This document shows, in pieces, positions 43,587 to 53,171 of a DNA stretch of 64,000 nt. Source of the DNA: Deltaproteobacteria bacterium. GTDB lineage: Bacteria; Myxococcota_A; UBA9160; UBA4427. The notes under the pieces were generated by a model. It did no database searches, had not been told where the DNA came from, and saw nothing but the letters and a program-made list of their open reading frames with translations. Numbering within the stretch: the stretch's first letter is position 1; every line of letters begins with the position of its first letter. A program made the translations under genes and the position numbers. The DNA lies in contig JAJDAO010000102.1 of NCBI GenBank assembly GCA_029261835.1, forward strand, positions 59,838 through 123,837. The letters are read 5' to 3'.

Positions 43587-46111
43587 CAGTACCGGTTGTG
43601 GCTCTCGCGCGCGATGAGCTCGTCCTGTAGCTCGCGGCCGATGCTCGTGAAGTAAGCGTTGTAGCCGGTAACGCGCACGAGAAGATGCCGATAGTTCTGC
43701 GGATGCTTCTGCGCGTCCTTGAGCATCTCGACATCGACCATGTTGATCTGCAGAGCGGTTCCACCGTTTCGGCAGTAGCCACGCAGGAAGCCCTTGAACT
43801 TGAGCCGGTGCTCGTCGTCGCGTAGCAGGGACGGACTGAACGTCATCGTGTGACTGGCACCGTTCGGCAACGAGTTCAGGTAGTCTTCCCAATCGCCGTG
43901 GTCGACCGAGGTTCCACCCAACGCGTTGCCCGCCGAGTTGGCATTGGCCGTGGGGCCGTTGATGTCGGCGCCGTTGGAAGGACAGATGGCATTCGACAGG
44001 AACTGACCCTTGGGGCGGCCGTCGGCGCTCGCGGCCATCACGTAGCCGTCGCCCACCCAGTAGTTCCAGCTCAGCATGCCCGGCCTGAAGCGCCGCTTGG
44101 TCGATACTGTCTCGTGCTTCCAGGTCTCGGAGGTCCACAGATCCATGACCTGGCGGGCCATCTCGTCGGCGGCAGCGTCGTCGCGCCCGTACTTGGGCGC
44201 TCGGAACTTGGCCCAAGCCTGCAAGGTCTCGTGACCCTTCCAGTTGTCCTTGAGCGCGGCGATCAGCTCGGCCATCGAAACCCTCTTCTCGTCGAAGACG
44301 AGGTACTTGATGGCAAGCAGCGAATCCACGGTGGTCGCGAAGGTCACCGCCTCGATGGTCGTGAAGTTCAGCTCCGCTCCGCCCTGGGTGATGTCGAGGC
44401 CCTGCTCGGCACATCCGCCGACCATGCAGGAGAGATACGGCGTGGGCGAGAAGCGCGCTCGAATCGACTCGCTCTTCTCGTATAGATCGACACACCTAGA
44501 GATGATGTAGCGAGTCTGCTCGACGTACGCGTGCCAGAAGTCCTCCCACGCGACGAATGTCGTCGCATCGCCGGTGCGCGGGCCGTCCTGGTTCAACGGC
44601 GCCGCGGCTTCGGTAATCGGGTCGATAGCCGGCTGCAGGTCCTTGCCACCGGTCAGCGCCAACTCCACGGCCTTCAGCAGGTTGAGGTTGCTGTCGACCG
44701 TGCCCGAGCGGTCGTTACCGACCATCGTGTTCTCGAGGCAGCCCACCGATGCGTACTCGTGAACGTTCTCGGCGTTGATGAGGTGCTCGCAGCCGGCTTC
44801 CTTGGCCTGGCGCAGCAGGCCGGCCATGGAGCGCTCGTCGAAGTTGAGCAGGAACGGCGCGCCTTGGCTGGCCACGATCATGTCGACGACCTTGTCCAAG
44901 AGCTCATCGGGCGTGTTGCGGTGCAGGCGCACGTTGGGCTTGGGCTCCAAGATCGGGCTCATCTCGTCGATGACCTCGAGGAACGCGTAGGTGAGATCGT
45001 TGGTCATGTCCTTGCCGCCCGCGCCCATCCCCGACAGGCTCATGAGCTGACCGAAGCCGGCGGTGATGCCCTGGTTGGCGCCGACCCGCATCATCGCGTC
45101 GTAGGCTGTATTGGCATGAACCCAGAAGCACTTGAGAATCTCCTTGCCGAACTCTCGCTCCATTCCCTGCTCTAGCGACCGGGTCCAATATGGATAGAGG
45201 TACTGGTCGACACGGCCGAAGCTCACGCCCGGGCCCGGATAGTTCTCGTCGCTCATGATCAGCATGTGGTTGATCCACAGAGCCTGCAGAGCCTCCCAGA
45301 AGGTCGTGGCCGGCTCCCATGGCACGCGCTCGAGGTTGCGCGCCATGTGCTCCAGCTCGGCCTTGCGCACCGCATCGCTCTCTTGGACTGCTAGCGCCGT
45401 GCAAAGGGCGGCGTACTGGGCGGCAAGGTCACGCGCCGTCGTCGCCGCCGTCATCATCGCTCTGAGCTGTCCGCCCTTGGCGCTGCGGCGCTCTTTCGCC
45501 GACAGCTTCCCGTAGCTCGACTGCAGGTCCTCGTGGACGCCCCTCCATCCCTGCCTCAGGACGCGCGCGTGGTCGGGAATCAGATGACCGCTCGTGGCAC
45601 CGGCGTTGCCGTAGCCGTGGTCGTGGAACCACTTCACCGCCGCCCTGGAGCCGCGCGGCCCGCTCACGAGGCGGTCGCGTGCCTTGGCTTCTTCCTTGTT
45701 CCAGCAGCGAGAGGCGAGAATGTTGAAGCGAGCGCCGGCGATCAGGTCGCCGGGCAGAATCTCCCGCGGCAGGTACTCGACCATCACTTCGCGAATGAAC
45801 CACGCGCGCCGCTCCGGCAGGCTCCAGCTCCAGAACTCTGCCGGCAGCTTCACGGCTTGGGCCGCTTGCAGCGTCGACGTTCGGAAGACCTGGAAGAAAG
45901 CAAACGTCTCGGGGACGATGTAGTAGCCGATCTCGTCGTAGACCACGTCCCACGGCGTGCCCGTCGTCCAACACGAGAACTCGTTGTTCCAGGCGCGCTC
46001 GACGCCCTTGAAGTAGTAGTCGCGCAGCCACTGAATTCGCGGCGACAGTCCATACGGCTTCTTGACTTCGTAGCTGCCGCAGTCGACCTGCGCGGCGCTC
46101 TGCGTTGCCAT
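43586..46111 (-). CDS. Glycyl-radical enzyme of unknown substrate
   Basis: 841 residues. The glycyl radical site is VRVTGYNAYF (Gly816), and the thiyl Cys is VGCLEN (Cys458 with Glu460). The GCxE pair is found in choline lyase, diol dehydratases and arylacetate decarboxylases, and excludes pyruvate formate-lyase, which has CC. The adjacent MVGNDRSGTVDSNLN segment is not one I can tie to a named substrate. It is the last full-length member of a regulator-GRE-activase unit. Cys-radical chemistry requires anoxia. Confidence 0.9.
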   Translation of the reverse strand: MATQSAAQVDCGSYEVKKPYGLSPRIQWLRDYYFKGVERAWNNEFSCWTTGTPWDVVYDEIGYYIVPETFAFFQVFRTSTLQAAQAVKLPAEFWSWSLPERRAWFIREVMVEYLPREILPGDLIAGARFNILASRCWNKEEAKARDRLVSGPRGSRAAVKWFHDHGYGNAGATSGHLIPDHARVLRQGWRGVHEDLQSSYGKLSAKERRSAKGGQLRAMMTAATTARDLAAQYAALCTALAVQESDAVRKAELEHMARNLERVPWEPATTFWEALQALWINHMLIMSDENYPGPGVSFGRVDQYLYPYWTRSLEQGMEREFGKEILKCFWVHANTAYDAMMRVGANQGITAGFGQLMSLSGMGAGGKDMTNDLTYAFLEVIDEMSPILEPKPNVRLHRNTPDELLDKVVDMIVASQGAPFLLNFDERSMAGLLRQAKEAGCEHLINAENVHEYASVGCLENTMVGNDRSGTVDSNLNLLKAVELALTGGKDLQPAIDPITEAAAPLNQDGPRTGDATTFVAWEDFWHAYVEQTRYIISRCVDLYEKSESIRARFSPTPYLSCMVGGCAEQGLDITQGGAELNFTTIEAVTFATTVDSLLAIKYLVFDEKRVSMAELIAALKDNWKGHETLQAWAKFRAPKYGRDDAAADEMARQVMDLWTSETWKHETVSTKRRFRPGMLSWNYWVGDGYVMAASADGRPKGQFLSNAICPSNGADINGPTANANSAGNALGGTSVDHGDWEDYLNSLPNGASHTMTFSPSLLRDDEHRLKFKGFLRGYCRNGGTALQINMVDVEMLKDAQKHPQNYRHLLVRVTGYNAYFTSIGRELQDELIARESHNRY

Positions 46112-46119
46112 TGGCTCTC

Positions 46120-46890
46120 CTACCTCCCGGCGGCGGCCGTTGCCCCCGCTATCGCGCGCTGCTCTGCCTGCGCCTCGACATCTTGAATGACTTCGCGCCC
46201 GTGGTCCAGAAGCTTGCCCATCACGGCTGCCGCAGCCTCTTCGTCGCGCCCCTCCACCGCCGCGAGAAGCTGCTTGTGGAGGCCGAACACGATCTCGACC
46301 ACCGAGCGCCGTGCGAAGAACTGGCGCGTAAGATTCTTCGCGGCCGGCTCGAACGACTTCATCAGCATTGGATACATCGGGTTGGCCGAGGCCAGCGCGA
46401 CGCGGTGATGAAAATCGAAGTCGAGTGCGACCACGGCCTCGACGTCATCGCCGTCGACTCGATCTTCGGCGGCGGCGATCTCGCGCAGCTCGGCCAGGTC
46501 GTCGTCGGTGCGCTCACGCGCCGCAAGCCGCGCGCTCTCGGATTCGACCAGCCGGCGTAGATCCAGCAGTCCAGCCAGAAGCGCGGGATCGAGAGCGCCT
46601 TGACCGTAACCCACCAGAGAACTCAAGAGTGCCAGCGAGCCTTGCCTGCGGTAGTCGTTGACCACCGTGCCCACGCGCGGCGTCATCGTCACCAGCCCTC
46701 TCGCCGCCAGCTCGACAAGGCCCTCATGAACGACCGGCCTGCTAACCCCGAGCTGCTGCGCCAGCACCCTCTCGGGCGGCAGCTTCTCGCCGATCGGGAG
46801 CTGACCTGAGAGAATCAGCTCCTCGAGCCGCTGGATGAAGACCGCCTTGAGACTCGGTGAGCTGATCGGTTCTAGCGCGGCAATCATGGC
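46120..46890 (-). CDS. GntR/FadR-type regulator of the glycyl-radical operon
   Basis: About 256 residues. The winged helix includes LILSGQLPIGEKLPPERVLAQQLGVSRPVVHEGLVELAARGLV, typical of FadR-subfamily GntR proteins. The C-terminal FCD domain has LLDLRRLVESESARLAA and FDFHHRVALAS, with the His positions for metal/ligand binding. The start is uncertain: I use the ATG at 46890, but earlier starts are open. Only 8 bp separate it from the GRE gene, so the regulator is probably part of the operon and senses the pathway substrate. Confidence 0.85.
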   Translation of the reverse strand, partial: AMIAALEPISSPSLKAVFIQRLEELILSGQLPIGEKLPPERVLAQQLGVSRPVVHEGLVELAARGLVTMTPRVGTVVNDYRRQGSLALLSSLVGYGQGALDPALLAGLLDLRRLVESESARLAARERTDDDLAELREIAAAEDRVDGDDVEAVVALDFDFHHRVALASANPMYPMLMKSFEPAAKNLTRQFFARRSVVEIVFGLHKQLLAAVEGRDEEAAAAVMGKLLDHGREVIQDVEAQAEQRAIAGATAAAGR

Positions 46891-47227
46891 CTGATATCCG
46901 TCCCGTCGCTCTGTGGCTGCCTGCGCTAGCAGTCGCTCGGCGCCTCCGGCAGCGTGGCCTGTGGCCTGCCCTGCGGCCCTGACAGCGGCTGGTGGTATGA
47001 CCACCTGCCATTCGGCCCATACCCTACACCCCCGCCGCAGCCCTGGCAAGCGGTTTCGGCGATCGGTCGTTGCACGGCTCGAAGATGACTTCGGGCTCCC
47101 CCCACCCGAGGATCACGCCTCTCGGTCGCTGTCGGACATCCCGAGACGGGCCAGCGTCTTCAGAACCCTGCACGCGAGCCGCACCTCCTCGCGTTGGCCG
47201 GCCAAGGTGCGACTCCTCACCCTGCGG
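46891..47227. other. Region upstream of FadR-type regulator
   Basis: About 337 bp. Apart from a possible longer N terminus of the regulator, no gene is visible. At 47070-47097 it carries a 27-bp match (two differences) to 18321-18348. Promoter elements were not identified. Confidence 0.4.
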
Positions 47228-48190
47228 CTACTGGATGTCGCGTGGGCACGAGCCGATGCGAACAGCACGCACGTGGGCGGCGCCCGTCTTGAGGTTGAAG
47301 TTCAAGCCGCAGTTGCTGAAGTCCCCGTCCCACGCGTCGCTCGGCCAACCGTCGAGCGTGGATGCCGACCAGTAGTTCGCCAATGATGTGGCACCAAAGA
47401 TCGCATTGATGCACGGATTGGGGCTACCGGTACCCGTGTCCCTGACCCCGCGCAGCTCTGCGATGTTTGGCAGACGCCAATCGCACTGTCCTGCGAAGCA
47501 ACCCGTAATACCGTGCGAGGTCGACGCCTCACCCCCTACCGGGTCGTTCAGCTTGGACAGGAAGTCCGTGAACGCGCCGCCGTCCGGATCGGTCGCAGTG
47601 TCCGACCACTCGTACAGGTTGTTGACTATGTGCGGATCCGGGCAGCCCACCGCCTCGCAGTCGATGGCGCTGCCCACCGTCCCGGTCTTCTTCTCCCACT
47701 GCAGGCCCGTCCAGTGGTCAGCCACGGTACCGTCGCCGCAGTCCTCGAAACGTGGCGCACTCGGGTCGCGTACGAGTTCGTTCGCCTGCTGTGCGATCAA
47801 CGCCCACGGCACCGCGGCGATGACCTGGCGCGGCGTCAGCACCTCGGCGCCCACCAGGACTTCTAGCCAGCGCTCCATTCCCGCGAAGAGCGACGCATCG
47901 AAGGTCCCCGACGGACTGGTGCCCAGGCCCAGCTGTACGGAGAAGCCTCCGGTTGCATCGAGCGCCACGGCGAGGTGCTGCTCGCTGTAGAGCTGGGTGG
48001 GGCCCGTATTCGTTTGGAAGACCCGAAGCTCCAGATTCACGGGTCCGGTGAGAGGATCACCCAGGCTATCCACGAGACGACCCGTGAACGTCATGTCCTG
48101 GGGGACCTCCGCGAGCGCGGGCGCCGCCATGAGCGTCAGGGCGAGGAGCGCGAGCCGGGGCGAGCGGAATCGGCGGGCAAACCTTGTCAT
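47228..48190 (-). CDS. DUF1566 (Lcl C-terminal) exported protein
   Basis: 320 residues: signal peptide (LALLALTLMAAPALA), then TFTGRLVDSLGDPLTGPVNLELRVF, a domain often seen in phage-tail-like or deltaproteobacterial surface proteins. The C-terminal part has FEDCGDGTVADHWTGLQWEKK, CDWRLPNIAELRG, YWSASTLDGWP and KTGAAHVRAVR, the DUF1566/Lcl landmarks. Lcl is a collagen-like adhesin domain partner; binding is inferred. Paired with the preceding PEP-CTERM gene (19 bp gap). Confidence 0.85.
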   Translation of the reverse strand: MTRFARRFRSPRLALLALTLMAAPALAEVPQDMTFTGRLVDSLGDPLTGPVNLELRVFQTNTGPTQLYSEQHLAVALDATGGFSVQLGLGTSPSGTFDASLFAGMERWLEVLVGAEVLTPRQVIAAVPWALIAQQANELVRDPSAPRFEDCGDGTVADHWTGLQWEKKTGTVGSAIDCEAVGCPDPHIVNNLYEWSDTATDPDGGAFTDFLSKLNDPVGGEASTSHGITGCFAGQCDWRLPNIAELRGVRDTGTGSPNPCINAIFGATSLANYWSASTLDGWPSDAWDGDFSNCGLNFNLKTGAAHVRAVRIGSCPRDIQ

Positions 48191-48209
48191 GTCATTGTCC
48201 GTTTCGCAG

Positions 48210-48515
48210 TCACAGGACTGGCACGGCCGGGCGAGCTGCAGCCGCTGCTGTAGGAACGCGGAGTCTCCGCCGCCTCGCGAGAGACGCCAGGAGCCCGACT
48301 CCGGAACCCAGCTGCCAAAGACCGCCGGGTTCGGGGACGAAGACAGGCGGACCGACTCGACCCAGCCGCGCGTCTTCGAGCCGCACAGTGCCCGTGCCGT
48401 TCTGGAGGACTGACGAGCCACCGGCGACGAGCTCGGCGTCGCGCAGCTCGATCCCCGAAGCAGTCCCAGCTGCCAGCAGGGCCACCAGCCCCACGATCGC
48501 AATCAGAGTTCGCAC
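48210..48515 (-). CDS. Small PEP-CTERM protein
   Basis: 101 residues with a signal peptide (TLIAIVGLVALLAAGTASG) and PEPGGLWQLGSGVGLLASL then ARRRRLR. Between them lies only about 40 residues with three similar ELRDAELV/RLEDARLG-like strands. The GTG at 48515 follows GGGAGGGGAG. The very short body is unusual for this class. Upstream of a DUF1566 protein, likely one operon. Confidence 0.8.
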   Translation of the reverse strand: MRTLIAIVGLVALLAAGTASGIELRDAELVAGGSSVLQNGTGTVRLEDARLGRVGPPVFVPEPGGLWQLGSGVGLLASLARRRRLRVPTAAAAARPAVPVL

Positions 48516-49236
48516 TACATCTCCCCTCCCGGGGTAACGGCATTGTCCCATGCGGCATGCGCGTAGGGCAAGAATACGTAGAGCAAGAGTCGCCAGGGCG
48601 CTGGGGCACGGCCTCTCTCTTCACAGTGTCGAGCAATCCGCCTTCCGCCGCCGCCCGGAGTAGTGGAGCCGGATGAGATTCTGCAAGCAGATGCTGTCGA
48701 AAGTATCAGGCAAGACGAATGGCTGGAGTTGACCCGCCTTCGCGGATACCTCACCGCTTCCGGAGGAGGAGTCCGAAGACATCTTCGAGCCGCGCGACAA
48801 CGCCATCGCCCTGCACAATCTATTACACATTCTAGTTACTTCACCGACTTCAGCATGGTCTTGGCCCAAGCACGCATACAGTCCCTCCAGCAGAGATACT
48901 GCCGCTCCGCAGTCGATACGCCATCACCGCTCACAAACCCCCCAGTCTCCACCAAGCCTATACCCGCCTCCGTGCTGCGCCCTCTTGCGCACATTGCTCC
49001 GCTTCCTTCCAGTCACGCACTGCGATCTTCCCTACCAACTCGATGCACAGACACCCTACCAAGCGCGGAATCGATCTACGCCGTGCACCTCTCGATCGTG
49101 TGTCTACACCCATTCACGTAAGCAATCGCAATGTCGCGAAGCCCCGTCATTCACCCTCATGAGAGTGAGCGTCGCAGACTACTTCAGTTGCATCCTCTTT
49201 CGTCGATCAGTAGTGCACGCCCAAGATCGGGGGACC
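48516..49236. other. Long intergenic region, pyrimidine-rich, no gene
   Basis: About 720 bp between divergent genes. GC content drops and the + strand is rich in C/T; no frame shows coding character despite open stretches. AT-rich patches around 48820-48845 may hold a promoter. It could hide an RNA or a long leader. Confidence 0.5.
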
Positions 49237-51297
49237 ATGGACATGTTTAGCCGAATCGCACTCTGCGTGACATTGACAGCCTTCCTTGCCTGCGCCGATG
49301 GAGGAGACGACGCCGCTTCCAGCGGCGGCGACGGCAGCGTCACGCTCAGTGGTCAAGCTCTCGCGGGTGCCAGCGATGTCGCACAAGTGGCGACTACGAT
49401 GGATCGCATCAAGGCTCGGCTGGCCAAGCTGAGTCCGATCACACGTGCCTTTGCGGCCATCGACACCGGAGCTACGGCCAATGAGGTACTGCCCGGTGCA
49501 GAGGTGGAGCTCTACAAGGTCTTTGCCGATGGGTCCACGCCTCCTGAGGAAGTTGATATTGGCCAGGTAACAACTGACAGCGAGGGGAACTTCGAGATTG
49601 CCGATATCTCACCGCCCACTGACAGCGACGACTTCTATTACGAGGTGCATGTCACCAAGGGTGATCTCGAGATCCTCTCGCCGACCGCTGCGCAAGCAGA
49701 CGCCACCGTCAACGTCTCCCCAGAAACGGATCTCGCAGCAGCGATACTGTCCGACGTCGTCGACGTGCTCGGTGTCGACAACCCACCTCTGCCTCCGACC
49801 GAGATCATTGAAGCCACGCGGGAGCTGGTGGTCCAGAACGCAGCCGACTTGGCGGACGCCGGAGCCATTGAAATACCGTCTCTCGTGGGGACGAGCGCCG
49901 ACGACAACTTGCTGGCGACAGCCAACGGCCTTGCGTCGAATGGCGGCAGCGCCGAGAAGCTCTTCCTGGCTGCTGCCTTCGAGAGCGAGTTCGAGGCTTT
50001 GACCGAGGAGACAGAACTCACCGATGCACAAGCAGCGGGATTCATCAAGCGAGTCATTCGCGAGGGTTGCGACCAGGGCAGCGGCGACTACATGCCTCAG
50101 GGTGTGGCGGATGCGCTGGGCACCTTCTTCAACGAAGGAGGAACAGTCACACCTGCCGAGATTGTCTCTGCGTACAACAACAATTTCTCCGGTTCCAGTG
50201 TGGTGCTGGCCGATGCCGTAGCCGAGTTTGCCGCTGTACTCGAGAGCATTGAGGCCGATCTAGCCGCAAGTGCCGCTACGGCCGGAACGATCTCGCAAGA
50301 AGAACAGATCGTGCTCCTGGTCCGTCATGATCTAGAGTCCGACAGCTTCGCCAGCGACACCGAACTCGTCGCAGATCAAGCCGGCGCCTTCATCCAGTTT
50401 CTGTCGAGCCAGCTGTGCGATTTCGACAACGGACTTGATATCTACGGCTTGGTCGCGGAGCTCCTCGCGGACAGCGGCCTCGCGACAGCACGCATCTCCG
50501 ATGCGCAGGTGTACCACAACAGCGGCTTCGGGTGCGACGAGGGCTCCGGGGAGGGTCACTTCTACGCAGAGGTTCAAGTCTACACAGCGGGCAAGACAGT
50601 CAGTAGCGTCACCATCTCCTCGTCGGACAGCAGCGCGTTGGGTGGCGACGGGGTCGAGACGCTTACCGAGGAATTCGTTGGGGTATATCGCAGCAATACC
50701 AACGGCGTTTGTGTGGCCCTGGGAACGGATGTCGACTACACGGTGACGGCTGCCTTCTCCGACACCAGCGAGGCCTCTTTGAACGTCGACCGCAATCACC
50801 CTCGCATTCCTGAGGCGGCGAGCTCAGTCTTCGTCGATGGCGCGTTCATAGCGGGCTCCGACTCCGGAAGCTCCCCAACGGTCGTCGATTCGACTCGGCC
50901 GCTCTATCAATGGACCTCGCCCGCGGACATGTTGACCAATATCATCAACGATGCATCGAACACTGGCATCGCAAGCGATCTCTCGGCGAGCACCTTGCAA
51001 GCAAAGTACACCTACGAGTTCTCTCATGTCGACACTTCCGCGGCACAGGTTTCGCCTGCGGGTGAATGCGACCAGGTGTCTTCGGGCCGCTTGTACTCAG
51101 TTGACAGCTTCATGCCAACGGTCGATTGTGATCTATCAACCTGTGCGACGGCATCGGGTATCGCCGAGGAAGACATCCAGTGCCGGATGAACATCCAGTC
51201 CTATCTCGTTGACGAGAACGACAACATTCTGGGACAGGCCGCCGGGCACTTCCGCTTCTTCTGCGTCGATGCGGACACCGATGGCAGTTGCCCATGA
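49237..51297 (+). CDS. Lipoprotein with carboxypeptidase-regulatory-like domain
   Basis: 686 residues. The signal ends LTAFLACADGG, a lipobox with Cys19. A domain near 90-150 (PGAEVELYKVF.DGSTPPEE..GQVTTDSEGNFEI) looks like a carboxypeptidase-regulatory or Cna-B fold. The centre is helical and acidic, the C terminus contains several Cys (CRMNIQSYLVDENDN, FFCVDADTDGSCP). I recognise no full-length family. Probably an outer-membrane surface lipoprotein. ATG at 49237 with GGGGG upstream. Confidence 0.75.
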   Translation: MDMFSRIALCVTLTAFLACADGGDDAASSGGDGSVTLSGQALAGASDVAQVATTMDRIKARLAKLSPITRAFAAIDTGATANEVLPGAEVELYKVFADGSTPPEEVDIGQVTTDSEGNFEIADISPPTDSDDFYYEVHVTKGDLEILSPTAAQADATVNVSPETDLAAAILSDVVDVLGVDNPPLPPTEIIEATRELVVQNAADLADAGAIEIPSLVGTSADDNLLATANGLASNGGSAEKLFLAAAFESEFEALTEETELTDAQAAGFIKRVIREGCDQGSGDYMPQGVADALGTFFNEGGTVTPAEIVSAYNNNFSGSSVVLADAVAEFAAVLESIEADLAASAATAGTISQEEQIVLLVRHDLESDSFASDTELVADQAGAFIQFLSSQLCDFDNGLDIYGLVAELLADSGLATARISDAQVYHNSGFGCDEGSGEGHFYAEVQVYTAGKTVSSVTISSSDSSALGGDGVETLTEEFVGVYRSNTNGVCVALGTDVDYTVTAAFSDTSEASLNVDRNHPRIPEAASSVFVDGAFIAGSDSGSSPTVVDSTRPLYQWTSPADMLTNIINDASNTGIASDLSASTLQAKYTYEFSHVDTSAAQVSPAGECDQVSSGRLYSVDSFMPTVDCDLSTCATASGIAEEDIQCRMNIQSYLVDENDNILGQAAGHFRFFCVDADTDGSCP

Positions 51298-51474
51298 GTG
51301 GAGGCACCGGATCAGGACTACGGGCCCATCTCATGAATCCCGGCCGACCCAGGAGCTCGTCTGGGCGCAGGGCCCCATCGCCCCGCCCTTCTCCACCTCG
51401 ATACTGGGTACCATCGCTGAAATGGGGTCTTGATTCGCGCAGCCCCCCCCCGCGGAGGTAGCTGCTCTACTCCG

Positions 51475-51972
51475 TCAGACGCCCCGCCTTCGCAACGCCA
51501 GGCCCAGCAGACCTGTTGCCAGTAGCACGGCCGTGCCGGGCTCGGGGACAACGCTCTCGACGCGCAGTGATCCGCTCGTGGAGCCGCCTGCAATCTGCTG
51601 CATGGTGATCGAGCGTGCGCCCGCCCCGAGGTTGAAGAAGCCCTTGCTCGTGTTCGGATCGGCAAAGCAGTTGGTTACATTGCCTTCGCAGCTACCCCCT
51701 CCCAGCGGTGCGACACTGGTGGCTCCGAGGTAGCTGGCGCCATCGTAGACATCCCACCGCTCACCGTAGACGTACCGGTCGGTTATCGTGAGCACCACGC
51801 CGCCGGCCGGCGCGGTGAAGGTCCAGGGACCTCCTGTCTCGCCGGAGTCGAATGTGAAGGAGACCCACCCGCCGTCCACGGTAATGGGAATCGCCTGCGC
51901 CGACGCCGGCCCCAGCAGCAATCCACCCAGCATCAGCCCCACAATCGCAACCCTCGAACTCGCCCGCATCAT
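51475..51972 (-). CDS. PEP-CTERM protein
   Basis: 165 residues: signal peptide (VAIVGLMLGGLLLGPASA), a short beta-rich body with two Cys (CEGNVTNCFADP), and VPEPGTAVLLATGLLGLALRRRGV at the end. The body's GGPWTFTAPAGGVVLTITDRYVYG is like the small extracellular Ig/jelly-roll domains of this class. No partner gene. Convergent to the lipoprotein gene. Confidence 0.85.
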   Translation of the reverse strand: MMRASSRVAIVGLMLGGLLLGPASAQAIPITVDGGWVSFTFDSGETGGPWTFTAPAGGVVLTITDRYVYGERWDVYDGASYLGATSVAPLGGGSCEGNVTNCFADPNTSKGFFNLGAGARSITMQQIAGGSTSGSLRVESVVPEPGTAVLLATGLLGLALRRRGV

Positions 51973-52147
51973 CTGCTTCCTCTCATTCCTCGACCACGTG
52001 AGAACCGCATCTCAAGCGAAGTGGTCCGCCGGGACACTTTGTGGCAAGGAACTGTGAGAGAGAGGCTCTTCCGATTCGCCGAGGCCGCTGAATCGCCCCG
52101 GGATCTCGGGAGGCGCGCCAGACTATCCCGAAGAGCCGGAGCGGTTC

Positions 52148-52858
52148 CTAGGCCGGAGCACTCTCGGTCATCAGCCGGTAGACCCGGCCGTGCGCGCCGT
52201 CGAGCAGCGCGCCCTCGAGCAAGCCGTTGGAATCGCACGCAATGCCCGCCTCGAGCAGCCGCTCAAATGCCTTGATGAAGCGTTCGGTGTGAGCGTGCCG
52301 TATCTCGCTCCCGTGAAACAACTCGGCGGCGTCGACCTCGTCCGCAAAGCAACGCCGGATGGCATCCATTGGAAAGGCCGCGACCTCGCCTTGCGTGCTG
52401 CGTCGCCACAAGGCCATGGTTTCTTCCGAAGTGTTCGAATAGGACGTGATGATCCAACCTACGATCATCGAAAGCTGCTCTCCCACCAGAGCGTTGGAGC
52501 GCAGGAAGGTGTCTTGACGCGAGTGCAGTTCGTCTGCAGCGATCGCGCGGGCCTGCACTTCCGCTTGCTCGACGGAGCGGCGCATCTGTTCGAGTTGCAG
52601 CTGTATGGTGTGCGTGTTCTCGCGCAGCTGTTGCTGTTGAAGGAAGAAGCCGACCACAAGCCACAGGAATGCGAGCGGGGCGAACGCGCCCTCGAGGAAG
52701 CTCCCGAGTGCGGGGGCTTGTTGCCTGACGAAGCCGGTCCAGCCTACGACCTCCGAGATATAGATGAACCCCAGCAACAGCCAGCCTACCGTGACCCCAA
52801 GGCTGAACCGCAGACGCCAGTCCGGCCCATGCCCGCTCATTTCGATTGTGTGCGACAT
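52148..52858 (-). CDS. Two-helix membrane protein with coiled coil
   Basis: 236 residues: helices at about 18-38 and 52-74, then a QLRENTHTIQLQLEQMRRSVEQAEVQ coiled coil and a soluble helical domain. No known family recognised; the design resembles signal-anchored scaffolds. It is divergent from the P5C dehydrogenase gene. Confidence 0.7.
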   Translation of the reverse strand: MSHTIEMSGHGPDWRLRFSLGVTVGWLLLGFIYISEVVGWTGFVRQQAPALGSFLEGAFAPLAFLWLVVGFFLQQQQLRENTHTIQLQLEQMRRSVEQAEVQARAIAADELHSRQDTFLRSNALVGEQLSMIVGWIITSYSNTSEETMALWRRSTQGEVAAFPMDAIRRCFADEVDAAELFHGSEIRHAHTERFIKAFERLLEAGIACDSNGLLEGALLDGAHGRVYRLMTESAPA

Positions 52859-53171
52859 CGCTCACTCCCTTTCTCCCGCGCGCTTGCACGATGCAGTGCG
52901 CAATGAATCGAGGGACGAATAGCACGCTTGGAGCTTTCAAAATGGAGCGCGGGGGGACCCGCCGACCGCGATACCGGGGCCTCCCGCCGAATGAGGGGTG
53001 TTCTTCCTCCCACCCTCTCCAACGCCGCGACAGTGCCCTCGCCTTCCCTCTTGGGATCGACCGGGCCGGCCCTCCCGGACTGGGCGACCGGGAATCGCGC
53101 GCGCCGCTCTCCCCGAGTATGATGCAGGCCCAGTTGCTGCGCTGCAATCGAGGCGTAAAGGAGAATCTGCG
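52859..53171. other. Divergent intergenic region
   Basis: About 313 bp between the membrane protein and the dehydrogenase. No gene or clear palindrome seen; it presumably holds both promoters. The end gives AAAGGAG before the ATG at 53172. Confidence 0.45.

Noticed and set aside
43587..44495. N-terminal 303 codons in frame with the glycyl-radical activase
   Set aside because: It lies wholly inside the glycyl-radical enzyme gene and is Arg-rich; the activase start coupled to the enzyme stop (TGATG) is far more likely.
48516..48640. Sigma54 site before the 48210 PEP-CTERM gene (TGGCGACTCTTGC)
   Set aside because: The GG and GC elements are ten, not twelve, bases apart; a similar near-match before the gene at 51475 also has wrong spacing.
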